DNA from: Nymphaea colorata
Lineage: Eukaryota; Streptophyta; Magnoliopsida; Nymphaeales; Nymphaeaceae
Length of the DNA: 64,000 nucleotides
Direction: 5' to 3'
NCBI RefSeq assembly: GCF_008831285.2
Contig: NC_045141.1
Span: 15,920,106 to 15,984,105 of the forward strand
Below are positions 8,410 to 19,949 of this stretch, in pieces. A model generated the notes under the pieces. That model ran no database searches. It saw only the letters and a program-made list of their open reading frames with translations, and was not told the DNA's origin. Numbering within the stretch: the stretch's first letter is position 1; every line of letters starts with the position of its first letter. The position numbers were made by a program, and so were the translations under genes.

Positions 8410-11400
8410 GCTTTTATCTCCTTTTTTTGCAAAATATTTCAATAAAGATGATGTCCATCTTAAGGTTGAGTTGACAGATAGTCATCTAATTCCGCTTCTC
8501 CTGGGGAATACAATGCTTGTTATTCTTTAATGTATGGATTATACTCTTATTCTTTGTATACACTATACACCATCTTTACTTCTTGTCCTAGTGACCTTTA
8601 CTAGTTTAGAGAGAAGCAATGAGGTTTTCTATTTCTGAAATTTGAGACTATGCTTGGGAGGTTGACTATATTGTTATGAGACATTATGTGAAAGAAAATT
8701 CTGATGAAGATTGTGGGAAATAAGTGGAATCTATAAGAAGCTTTTAGTGACCACGTGAAGTGGCAAGCTTTAGAATAATGCCGCACAAATCACTTTATTT
8801 TATTTAATTTATCTCAATTGAATGCATAATTTCTGTGGTTTGTAATCGGGTTCATATTCTGAAGTAATAGCCTGATACAAACTGAACAAATGGCAATTCT
8901 AACAAAAGGTCTTCTTTGGTAGGATTACTTGTCAATTCATATGTTTAAGGTTTTAAGGAACTTACAGTGAATTTCGTATGTCAAATTTTTTCCTTTAATA
9001 TCATATGTTTGGTACCGAATGCCTTGACCAGCAGAGTCTTTGGGGTTGATCAAATTGATCAGGAAGTTAAGTTGGAGTAGCATTTCCTTTTTCTGCACAA
9101 GTTGTTAAAAAAACTTGGTACTTTTTTATGATCTTGTTTCTTTTTCTGTTTCATTTGCTCTCAGAAAATTCACACCCTGTCCATGAACATGGCTTCAGAT
9201 TGTAGACTAGGGACTTATGTTAGAGCTTGTTCGAATCCTTGCTTAAACTGCCTAGGCTGCTTGCTGCTGAAATGATGGATTGAAATGTTCTGGTCATTTA
9301 TCTTGCGACTCTTCATTTTTATGAATGTAGTTTGGTTCCTAGTCATGTATATAAATGTTGATTTGGATGTTGAGCTGTATATCACACCATTTTGTGATTT
9401 CTAAGATATTGATCTTTCCTTATGTTAGTACCTAAGAGTGAATATTGAGAATGAGTGTTATTCTCTTGGTGCTGGACCATCTTACAGTGGGTGCTGTATA
9501 TGAAGTTATGAACAATCATTTGTGAATTCTGCTAGGAGATTGCCTACTGTCCAATTCTAACCAGTAACGTACTTTTGCTCATATCTTGTTTGGAATAAAC
9601 TTGGTCAGTAAAGGGGTTGAAGGGAGTGTTTTCAACTGTTGTCAGATACTTCTATTTTTTCTGCTGCTGAAGTTATTTATTTCATTGCATGAATTTATTG
9701 TTCGTTGCTCATCTTGGTGGCAAATCATGTCACAAAGGTAACGCAAGTTATAGTAGTGCATGTTTACATTTTGTTCTGATAAACCAATATTCAGGTTTAG
9801 CTAGAAACTATGTGAAATGAAAACTTGAAGTAGGCACTTGGAGCATGTTTAAAGCCAGAAAGTGTCATTAAAGAGTCTTTTTTAATGTTTTGTTCTCTTA
9901 CAGCATTTCCACTTACACTGACAATTTGTTTGAGGGGCAAATAATAATGATGCCCTTTACTGGTATTTCTTCCAATGTTGCAAATAAGCCAGAGACGTAT
10001 GAATGTTTTGCCATGTTGTGTTGGTCTGTTTTCTGACTCGGGTCTGATATCCATTTGTACAGTTGATCTGTCGCAGATCCATTTGCACTTAGCTATCCAT
10101 TCTACACCGTTCCCTTCTGCAAGAACCCTGTGCTGTTCCATTCATTTTTATAGGATTTGGCAAGTCAAATCTCTTTTTAGAGTTTAAGGCTTTGGACGTT
10201 CTGACAAAATCTTAGTAATTCGTCTTTTAATGTGTAATCATGATTGTCTTTCTCCCCTTTAAGGCTATGACTTAAGACTATGGGCGTCTTGATTGGTTTT
10301 TCAAATTTAATTTTGAGAGATGTCTTGGCATCTGATTAGTTATTAGTAGTTGACTGTTCCTTCGATTTCAATGGGAGGTAATTTACAAAATGACTTATAA
10401 TTGGATGAGGTTCTCTGTTGCTTCTATCAGGCTAGTGGCCTACTTCTTGCTTGACCCAAATTATAACTAATTTTAAACACTAATTCTTGTAAACGGAGAT
10501 TTGAATCTGGCTAACTTCATAGGTTTATTGCTTTCTTTTGATATAACTAGGTAGCAGAGCTGGTCCTCTTGCTGATTTGTAGTTTGCTTTTTGCTAAAAT
10601 CTTTTTCTCATGGAAATATGCAGGGGAGTTTCAGAGGTTGATGAGATGAGATGACATAAATGACCCTTGGTGGTTGATAGTTACTACTCTTCATACAGGA
10701 AGCTTATACTGTATCGATGAACAAAACTGATGTTTGTCCTGTTGTTCATCTGCGAAAACACAATGTGAAGTCCTGGCTGCTATTTTTGCTTTTTATTGGA
10801 CACATTTGAACAGCTTGCTGTTTATTTAGCGATGGACATGTCACAAGCTGGAATAGCTTATGTGATGTTCTGAATTAGCTGTGTTGTCAAGACCATGAGA
10901 ATTTGGTTTTACGATAGTTCAGTTCAATCGGTTCACTGCTCCCGGCAATCAGATTTGACCTAGTGCACTTGCTTTGAATTCTGCTTCTACCTTCCGGGGA
11001 CGAGTTGTTAATGTCATAATTTAATTGGCTTTTGCGTCTGTTTTGCTTTCCATTGATGGCTGGGGTTGTTTTGGTTCACCTGAACATTTCAGCAAGAACA
11101 AATGCACTCGAGCTTTACATTTTCCTTCTGGGGGATATCAGCTTCATCGGTCTCATGCCCATGCACATTTCATGCAAAAATATAGTTTTTTATTAGCACT
11201 TTATTAGAGCGTATCAGCAGGCACATCATGTGTATTAAAACCAATTTGATATATTTTTTGTTATTTTTAAAACTCAAAAAAAGGAAAAGAGTGTCCTATC
11301 CTACCAGTTGCTACCAAGGGAGCGATGCGATAAGGCATTATTTTCAATACTGCTTTTAAGATGTCGATGAGCCACAAAAAGGAAGCCGACATTCTGAAAT

Positions 11401-12997
11401 GGCCAAAATGCCCTGGAAGAAGCCTTTTCTGAAAATTGTAAAAAATAAAATCTCTAAACTGTTCATTTTAAAATCTTTAAAATTGTCCATTTTTTCTTGA
11501 AAATTACTGAAATTTCCCTTACATGAGGTTGGTATATATGGGTGCGGTTTAAGATTTTACACTGCTCTATCCCACAGTAAAGGACATAGTCTTTTTTAAG
11601 GATCTAAGCAAAAGGAATAAGTCTTTATATTTCAACAGTAATGGGCACAGTCTATCTTTAGCATCTATGCAAAAGGAAATCTGACTTGTTGCAAGTCTTT
11701 ATATTTCAACTTTATCTTTCAAATGAGGACCATATATTCCAGTGATAATTTTCCAACTTTTTTTTTTTAAATAAACGTTTACTGTGTTCTTTTCTCCTTC
11801 TTGCATCAGCGATCTTTTTAAGTATTAACGCGTATTTTTGTATAGAAAAACATAATCCTTAGTCATCCAAGGCAGGTCATTTGATTGCTGTCATCTGACC
11901 TCGGGTACTCGAAGGCAGGCTGACTACCAAATTTTAAAACTTATATTTCCCACTGATACATTAAAAGGAAGCATTAAAAGGCAGGCAGGTCATTCTTAGA
12001 TAGACTTCAATTTTACCAAAAAACAGTTAAATAAAGGTTGACATATGTTTCCTAAACTTAGTTAAAACTCTTCTTCCACTGCCCAAGATGAAAGCAAAGC
12101 TTTTCACTTATCCGTTAGGGTACTATGTCTGCTTTTGATACTTTGAAACCATGAAATCTGAACAAATTTGAAGTCTACGAAGAATATTTTGCCTTGAAAA
12201 CACAGTGTTTTTAAAGTATTACAGATCAAAATTAGGTTTGAGAAAAAGCTTATTCTTTACAAAATCTTTTTTTTTTCTTTTCAAAAGGGAGTGAAAAATC
12301 TGACCTCTGCCTTGGGTCATTTATTGTAAATATTTGGGGTGTGTCACACAAACATATAAGTCAGGTTTCCCAAACTCATTAAAAAATACTTTGTTTTCAG
12401 AACCAAACTTTCACAAAACTGGAAGCCGATCATTCCAATACTCCCTAACCTGTTTTCCTCTTAGCCAAACCCCAACTCACTCGTTTTTAACTTACAAAGA
12501 GGATTATGACATATGAAAATAAGATTTCATGTGCAGCCCCTGGTAGGTAGACTAATTGTGACTCATGGTTGTGGCTTGCATGAGACAAACCAGAAATTTG
12601 AGGCACATTTTAAGATTATGGCAAGGGGAGGCCTGTAAATATTTTATTTTATTTTTTACAAAAAATGATGAGAGAGAAAAAAAGAACGATGGCAATAGAT
12701 AAGCTTGAGAAGCCCACCTCAACCAATAGGAGGAGGCGATGTCCCGGGAGAGAGGATCTCTCTCCCATTTTCCCATTGCTCCCAAGTTCACGGCTGCCTC
12801 TGAGCAGGTGCGGTGTGGGTCCGCTGCAACTCACCTCAACCAATGACAGGATATCTTATCCATCTCCTTATCCAAGCACACTCTCCTCCACCATGAAATC
12901 TTCCGACTTCTTCGCTAAAAGAGAGAGAAAATAAACGAACTTTACATTGGAGAGAAGGGAGTAGTGAGGGGAAGAGGGAAGGAGAAGGAAGACGAAG
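8410..12997. other. Non-coding region between the insertion and PsbO
   Basis: T-rich, intron-like sequence runs to about 10620, followed by probable 3' UTR or intergenic DNA and then the PsbO promoter. A tract at 11220-11560 and two similar phrases near 11630 and 11700 look like old repeats. No conserved coding sequence or RNA gene was seen. Confidence 0.4.
12855..12873 (+). promoter_or_regulatory. Paired I-box motifs upstream of PsbO
   Basis: CTTATCC occurs at 12855-12861 and again at 12867-12873, which is GGATAAG on the other strand. This is the I-box found in many light-regulated photosynthesis promoters. CCAAT motifs lie at 12723 and 12839. The position, about 130 bp before the ATG, suits a proximal element. 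Function is inferred from the motif only. Confidence 0.45.
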
Positions 12998-14551
12998 ATG
13001 GCGGCATCTCTTCAAGCTGCAGCCACCTTGATGCAGCCCACCAAGCTGGGCGTCGCTGGCCGGACAGGCAGCAGCCAGCTGCTGCTCAGGCCTTCCTCCT
13101 CCCACGTCTCAAGGGCCTTCGGCTTCGAGCCATCCGCCGCCAGACTCACCTGCTCTCTCCAGGACGACCTCAAGGAGCTCGCTCACAAGTGCGCCGACGC
13201 CACCAAGATCGCCGGCCTCGCCCTCGCCACCTCCGCCTTGGTCGTTTCGGTACGCCTCCACCATCAATCTCTTCTCTCTCTGTTCCAACCCTTCTTCGTT
13301 CTTCCTCTCCTACTATAGTTTGCTCATAAAAGAATTGTCGATTCCATCAACGACAGAACGCGTTTGATGGTCATATATATGGAAATATTGCTCTTCCTGG
13401 CACGTCGAATTTATGGATTTGATTGTCTAGATGATGGGACTCAATCGAACTCCATCGATGCTCTTACTCTTTGAATCTCCTTTTATAATTCATGATGTAT
13501 ACCATCACTTTCTGAAAAACGAATGGATAATGTTGTTTTTTTTTAAGGGAATTATAGGTAAGCAATCGTTCAGGAGCCCCTCTTTTTCCCAATTCTAAAT
13601 TTACTGTCATCTGTAAGCATTGTTGTAAGAAGCATTATGATTAATTAAGAACAGAAGTTCATGTTGGGGTTGTTTTATATTGTTCGGGAGGCCATTTTAG
13701 GTGGCCAGATCTCTCATCCTAAAAGGGTAGAGCGGTTGCTGCTGTATTTGTCTTGTTCTAAGCATTAAACAGTGGGGAATCATGGGTGGCAGGGAGCGAC
13801 CGCAGAGGGAGTGCCGAAGCGGCTGACGTTCGACGAGATACAGAGCAAGACGTACATGGAGGTGAAGGGGACGGGGACGGCGAACCAGTGCCCGACCATA
13901 GTGGGTGGCGTCGAGTCCTTCGCCTTCAAGGCAGGGAAGTACAACCTGAAGAAGCTATGCCTCGAGCCGACCTCCTTCACGGTCAAGGCCGAGGGCGTCA
14001 GCAAGAACGCCCCGCCGGAGTTCCAGAAGACTAAGCTCATGACGCGCCTCACCTACACGCTGGACGAGATCGAGGGCCCCTTCGAGGTCGCCTCGGACGG
14101 CTCCGTCAAGTTCGAGGAGAAGGACGGCATCGACTATGCGGCCGTCACCGTTCAGCTTCCCGGCGGCGAGCGCGTCCCCTTCCTCTTCACCGTGAAGGAG
14201 CTCGTGGCCACCGGCAAGCCCGAGAGCTTCAGCGGAGACTTCCTGGTGCCCTCCTACCGTGGCTCGTCCTTCTTGGACCCCAAGGGACGGGGTGGCTCCG
14301 CCGGGTACGACAACGCCGTGGCTCTGCCCGCTGGAGGCAGGGGAGACGAGGAGGAGCTGGTGAAGGAAAACAACAAGGACGCGTCGTCTTCGAGGGGGAA
14401 GATCACGCTGAGCGTGACGCAGACCAAACCGGAGACCGGCGAGATCATCGGCGTGTTCGAGAGCCTCCAGCCGTCGGACACAGATCTGGGTGCGAAGGCG
14501 GCCAAAGACGTCAAGATCCAGGGCATCTGGTACGGCCAGCTGGAGTCGTAG
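12998..14551 (+). CDS. PsbO: PsbO, oxygen-evolving enhancer protein 1 precursor
   Basis: Two exons, 12998-13249 and 13793-14551, encode 336 aa. The first 84 or so residues form a chloroplast transit peptide rich in Ala and Ser, followed by a thylakoid-transfer segment ([15 protein letters not shown]). The mature protein begins near [20 protein letters not shown] and carries the family signatures [26 protein letters not shown] and, at the C-terminus, [14 protein letters not shown]. PsbO is the 33-kDa lumenal subunit that stabilises the manganese cluster of photosystem II. The intron falls exactly at the end of the targeting region. The coding sequence is much richer in G and C at third positions than its surroundings, as is common for highly expressed photosynthesis genes. 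The start follows a purine-rich leader (GAGAGAAGGGAGTAG). Confidence 0.97.
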
Positions 14552-14939
14552 AGTCATCGCCATGGCCTCTCTCTCTTTTCTCCACTTCCTCCATTGTAAT
14601 GTTTCTCTCTCCTCTTTGTTTTTCAAAGTAATGAGACTATGCTATTTGCCGTTGCCTTCTTCCTTTGTTGCCTTTGATTCTTTATGGATCTCAGATTCGA
14701 ATAGATTTGAAGTCCAAGTTTTATCAAATTATGGATCTTAGATCTACTCCTAACGTGGATTTCAAATCCAAAATCAAATTTGAGATCTGATTTCGGGAGG
14801 AGGAGGAGGAGTGGTCGGACTTTCAAATTCGCAGATCTAAACCCGAGCTAGGTGGAAGATGTCATGGTTTCCGGGCATTTATAGCTTCGGATTCAAGATC
14901 CTAGCGATTGAGGAATGGTGAATTTGAGATCAAGTCCTC

Positions 14940-15225
14940 CCCCTTCTTATCTTAAATCCGATGTTTTTTAAATACAAATAAGCAAAGTAAGGATCTTAAT
15001 TAAGTCCTTAGTTAGATGAACCACGGATTTTAGCATGGATCCTTGATTTGAGAATCGTGAACTTAAGAACCTTACTTTACTTATTTGCATTAAAAAAGGA
15101 TCAGATTTAAGATCAGACCTTCTGATCTTAAATCTGAGGTTTTCTTAATGCAAACAAGTAAAATAAGGCTCTTAAATGTCAAACCTAAGATCCTGATGAA
15201 CCGTGAATTTTACCATTGATCTTTT
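14940..15225. repeat. Three related ~90-bp units in alternating orientation
   Basis: Unit 1 (about 14950-15044) and unit 2 (about 15045-15117) are inverted relative to each other. They share GGATC-TG and CTTACTTT-CTTATTTG-ATT-AAAAA in mirror order. Unit 3 (about 15128-15225) returns to the first orientation, from GATCTTAAATCTGAGGTTTT to ACCATTGATC. No coding capacity is present. It may be a remnant of a foldback or MITE-like element. Confidence 0.6.
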
Positions 15226-15755
15226 GCTATATCAATAAAAGCATGCTATATTAGATCCATGAATTTCAAAAAAAAAAGAAGGAAGAAATAATTGTGTTTA
15301 TAAGTTTAATTATAGAGGAAGAAATAAATTTAAAAACTAAGGAAATCAAAGGATTGAATTAGATTATATTGTACTTGGATGAGGAAGAAGGAAAGAAAGA
15401 GAAAGGAAAATAAGCAAATGGATAATTCCAATCGCTCTAAAAATGAAAAGATTGGAAGGAAAATAAATAAGTATTTTAGAAAAACAAATTTGTTTAATTT
15501 AATGCTTCCCCTTTTTTTCTCCCTTCTTTCTCAAGTATCAGACCCACCCATTTTTTGTCCTCATTTGATGCTAATTTGGCCAATTACCTTAGTCATCAAA
15601 GGAAAAGAATTACCTTATTTATACTAGTAAGGAAAGAAAAAAATATATGACTATAGCTGAATTGGTAAGAAAATTCTGAATGAGTTCAAGCTCAAGAGTT
15701 TATGACTTGAGTGAGGAAAAGCTAGACTTCCAAATTAAGAGCTTTACCATAGCTA

Positions 15756-15776
15756 ATATATATATATATATATATA
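15756..15776. repeat. (TA)n microsatellite
   Basis: Perfect TA dinucleotide run in intergenic DNA. Confidence 0.9.
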
Positions 15777-16920
15777 ACATTAGTCTAACCATAGCTAAAA
15801 GCTTCACAATTACAATATAATTTCGGCTTTTCCCCTCTATTTTCTCAAATCGTTTTGGTTTACAAGGAGTCTTGTTTTAGAAAACCCTAAGCTTTAAGAT
15901 ATGTAAGCGCATAAGTAGACGGGTCTTTGCATGCAAGTGAAGCCGGAAGACTGCTCTCTACTTTGGTTATCTACCAATAAAAAATGGTACACCAAAGGCA
16001 AAGCCACTCCCTTTTCTTCGGTCCTTTGGAACCAAGCTGTTGCAAGCACCTCGACAGTCTTACAGTATACACTTCAACTTGAGTGTCGTGTATGTCCAAT
16101 TCAGAAAAGTAGCATCCTTGGCAATTAAACTGAATCATATATATCAATGAATCAGATTCGAATCAGAGTGTACCCTTAAGTTTGTTATATCCAATTTATT
16201 GGATGTTTACATATACGTATCGAATTTAGATTCAAATGCAAATGAAAAATATATGTACATACTATAACTGAATTGGACCTGTAGATTCAACATCCAAATT
16301 CGATGTCTTTAACTGTATTCCAACTTCATCATGGCATGTAAAGATGGATGGTAGTTATAGGAAAAGTTAACTGGTCATATTGATACTTGTTACCTGAGCG
16401 GATAATTATTTAAAAGAGAATCTGGATTTGAATCCGATTGAGCGGCGCAATATCCGATTCTGAAATAGATGTTTGACCTACCCAATCGCTTTGCTTGGCT
16501 GCGTAGCCCTCCATAAGATCAGGCTATATATTTAAAATTTGTAGATTCATATTATTTGATATAGTACCCTCATTAGATACTAGGCACGATTAAATGAATG
16601 ACAAGACATTATATTTAGTTTTTGTATATCTACCGCGTACATTAATGACTAAATTGGCTTATGTACACGAATGTAAAACGTTCAAATTTTATACCATTTT
16701 TGACAATAACAAAATTAAATGTGTAAATCAAATTGTTAACTAAAGATACTTCAAAATTGGTACTCTTGGCATTGTTGAAGTAAAGAGCTTGCTTGGGGGT
16801 TAGGCCCCCTACCTTTATTCCAACAAAATGGATATGTACAAGGGAAGGCCAGAAAGGACCTCAACAATACGCACAAAGGATTGACCCAACCCTTCACAAA
16901 AAATTGAGGACAACCATATC

Positions 16921-17340
16921 CTACGGTCTATGCATATTCATTTTCAAATCAGCAAAATAATCATGAGTATCACTGGCATGTTCCATAATTAAACGACCTA
17001 TGTCAACAGTCGCAGCCCCCTGCTTTACAGTAAGACGCATGTGAACATTTTGAAGACACCCATTCCAGCAAAAATGTAGTCTTCTACCTTCCAGTTGTTG
17101 TCGAGTTTTCCTTACCCACTCTTTAGTGGGGGAGACAATAACATAGTCACCTCCATAATCTTTATGAAAACTAAGTATGCGTTCCAAGACAGTCCATTCT
17201 CCTTCGTGCATCCTACCGCGCACGTTAATAATGACGGCACAACCCATTTGTCCATCATCTCCATAACTTAATCCCGCGATTTTAGGACCCTGCCGAGTGG
17301 AGGCGCTAACAATATTAATTAACATCCCCTCTCTTGGCAT
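16921..17340 (-). CDS. Lone 139-codon ORF, unidentified
   Basis: An uninterrupted minus-strand ORF from ATG at 17340 to a stop at 16921-16923. It stands in AT-rich intergenic DNA that otherwise has only short ORFs. The composition is protein-like: many charged residues, well-spread Gly, and patches such as GCAVIINVRGRMHEGEWTVL and HKDYGGDYVIVSPTKEWVRK that look like a compact alpha/beta fold. I see no signal peptide or membrane segment. No family is recognised. No neighbouring exon, LTR or second viral-type ORF was seen. It could be a recent insertion, a captured gene fragment or an exon of a longer gene. Expression and function are unknown. Confidence 0.35.
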   Translation of the reverse strand: MPREGMLINIVSASTRQGPKIAGLSYGDDGQMGCAVIINVRGRMHEGEWTVLERILSFHKDYGGDYVIVSPTKEWVRKTRQQLEGRRLHFCWNGCLQNVHMRLTVKQGAATVDIGRLIMEHASDTHDYFADLKMNMHRP

Positions 17341-17778
17341 TGTTGTCTCTAGAATATGACCTAGATCGAAGATGTTCTGGATTTTTTTTTTTTATATTTC
17401 CATATATTCCACATTTATTTCAAATTAACAAAGACAACTTAAAAAGCTGATGCATAATCTAAAGGTCATCGTTTGCCCATTTTAAGATGGAGATGCATAT
17501 CTCCAATCAAAGACAGGTGGCCACCATTCATCCACTAGTGAAGTCGAAATTTTTTTCTATTGGGGGCACTCATTCAATACCCATAATTTTTTTGGTGCAC
17601 TATAACAATCAAATATGTCAAAACATTAACATATATATTAAACTAATTTTGTAAGAATGGTATGGGCAACTACCGACACCAGCCACCATATGGCTACACC
17701 ATTACATTCATCTATGACCTCTGACCTAACAAGATTGAACAGTTCAGGTTGCTCGAAGTTGTCGATGTTTGGCACTTT

Positions 17779-17809
<31 letters not shown>
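17779..17809. repeat. (CA)n(TA)n microsatellite
   Basis: A CA run passes directly into a TA run. Confidence 0.85.
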
Positions 17810-17914
17810 TCTAATCAGCCTAACACTAGATGTTGTTGAATGACTAAATAAAGATGCTCTAAATGAACCCAGGATTCAATCACGTATGTTGGATCAGCGA
17901 TGCAAACACATAGA

Positions 17915-18211
17915 TAGGGCTGTACAAAGGAGTCGAGTCAACTCAATCTCAAGCTCAACCGGAAACTAGAGCTTAGAATCGAATCAAGTTCCAGTTATAT
18001 GAACTCGATTCAATTAAACTAGAGTAAGCTTGTTTAATCTACTACGTTATCTCTTTGTTTTTTGTTTTTGAGGAAAAAGGTCAAGTCAAACGAAGAGTTG
18101 GTAAACAAGATTAAATGAATCGAGGTCGAGCCAGAGCTTGGCCTATCGAGTGGAGCTCAAGCTGAGCAATATACAAGTTGAGTCAAGCTCTGCTGCTCGT
18201 GTACAGTCCTA
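17915..18211. mobile_element. hAT-like MITE
   Basis: The left end is TAGGGCTGTACAAAGGAGTCGAG. The right end read in reverse is TAGGACTGTACACGAG. The flanks CACATAGA (17907-17914) and GACATAGA (18212-18219) match in 7 of 8 bases, as expected for an 8-bp hAT duplication. The 297-bp unit has no ORF of note and is rich in GAGCTC/AAGCTCAA phrases. Confidence 0.6.
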
Positions 18212-19949
18212 GACATAGAACAGCCACCAACTGAATTTGCCACACAATCACGCAAGGGATGTGAGCAACATTTTAACTTCGTCAATATAAAAATTAATAA
18301 AATAATCATGAAACATCTATATAAAATAAGAGAATTTGGATAGGCTAGTGTGGGCAATTGCCCACATGAAGCCAAACGTGCCTCCGCCATTGGATGCATT
18401 CCTCTATCCAAATATATTCTTATACAACCACCTGTCCCTTGTTAGTCAAAACATGTGGCAGCCTTGAGAGGGATGATGAAATGCATTTAGGTTGATCAGC
18501 AGGTAGTCTTCATCACAAACAAATGCAGGGGACCCAAATTGCTTTGAAGTTATCCACCCACCCACCAAGAATAATTCAATTCTAAATCAGCCTGTCAATT
18601 CCTGACTCAACCTCACCAAATAATCTTGCAATTCTTTTTGCATCCTCTCCGAAAATATTACACAAGCAAAAAAAAAAAAATTGTATAGGAAATTGAAATT
18701 GGATCAAATACCAAGTAGCTTAATTGGGTCCGATGTCGGATTGGAATGCAAAGAAAAAAAAATACAAAACTGAAATTGAAATATACATCTATCATGTACC
18801 AAATTATAATTTGATGGTAATCAAATTTTGATTTTTCTTATCGAACTTGACTAGGTACTTGAATTCCAAAGTCTACCACTGACACGAATATTAGAAATTG
18901 AAAAAAGAGAAAATCCTTCATATTCGTGTCTCTAATTAAGCCATGTTGATCCACAACATACAACAGAAAAGCCAAATAAATATGAACGGAACAATTGGCG
19001 TCAGCGGTCTCAGTTCGATTCCCATGGTCGTCAATCGTCACTCTTCCCCAGCCAACTTAGAATTTGAGATCTCGAGATGAAAATTTTAACGAAAACAGGT
19101 TTGAATTAAAAGCAATACAATTCAAACTTGAGCGTTAAAAATGGAACTTGTTTTTGCAAAATTTTCAACATTAAAAAATGGAAATTCAGGAAACAAAAAT
19201 GTATTTCCAAGAAAGCCACCAATTTAAAATTATAAATTTTGAGAGGAAAAGGAAAACGGCGTCTACAAGATTGAGGCCTCGAGGTAAGAAGGCAATCCGC
19301 CGGACCACCGGCCTGCAGAAGGCACATGAATGCGCGGAGAGAGCGAAGCAGTCAGACCAGAAGCAGCAGCAGCAGCAGCGGATTCAGCCTTTTCAAGGCC
19401 GCACAATTTGGCAAGGACCACACAAGAACTGATGGCCGACCTGTCCGGCTGTCCCACACGCCCTCGAAGTCGATCTCCAGACTCATCACCATCATCAATC
19501 TGCTGCGACAATGACTGATTTGCCCTTGAGAGGGACACCGGAACGGGGTGCACGTCTTGTGCAGGAACGTTTCTGTGCAGAACGGAATCTCAGGGGGACG
19601 CTTCGTTCGGTTTTTATATATGTATTCTTCTGAGTCGCGCAATTGGGTGATGGGCGCGGGACTCGCAGCATTTATGCTCCGCCACCGCCGTCTCTCTCTA
19701 CCGTCTCCAGACGGCCATCAATGCGCGCACCCGCCTCATTAATTCCCGATTGGTAAAAGCGAGTTCGGACCAGACGCGCATTAAATTCGCCACGCCACGC
19801 CCATTATGACTCTGTCCCCTCCCGGAAACCGCCGTCTCCGTCGGCGGAGCACCGTTTTCCGCCGCCGCATTCCCCGGTGTCGCTCCACCGCTGGGCCGAC
19901 TAAGTTGAAGATAAAAGGTGCATATGACGGGCTACAGCTTTTGGGAGTT

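Larger units (their letters stand above)
4231..10623 (+). other. Putative intron in the TOM6 3' UTR
   Basis: A donor-like CTCG|GTAAAT lies 42 bp after the TOM6 stop, and an acceptor-like ATGCAG|GGG lies at 10618-10626. Between them I see no other plant gene, and the sequence is T-rich like other introns in the window. If real, this 6.4-kb intron would hold the whole inverted-repeat insertion at 5687-8404. This is inference from splice motifs only; the 3' UTR could simply end earlier. Confidence 0.3.
14552..16920. other. Repeat-rich intergenic region
   Basis: Holds the PsbO 3' UTR, an alternating inverted-repeat cluster at about 14940-15225, a (TA)n tract at 15756-15776 and AT-rich DNA. No gene is recognised. 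Confidence 0.5.
17341..19949. other. Intergenic region downstream of the ATL gene
   Basis: Contains a (CA)n(TA)n tract at 17779-17809, a hAT-like element at 17915-18211 and AT-rich DNA. The stretch 19300-19949 is GC-richer and borders the stop of the ATL gene. No supported gene was found. Confidence 0.4.

Noticed and set aside
13955-14626. Long minus-strand ORF (223 codons) opposite PsbO
   Set aside because: It mirrors the GC-rich PsbO exon. The sense frame encodes the full conserved protein, and the antisense text has no recognised motif.
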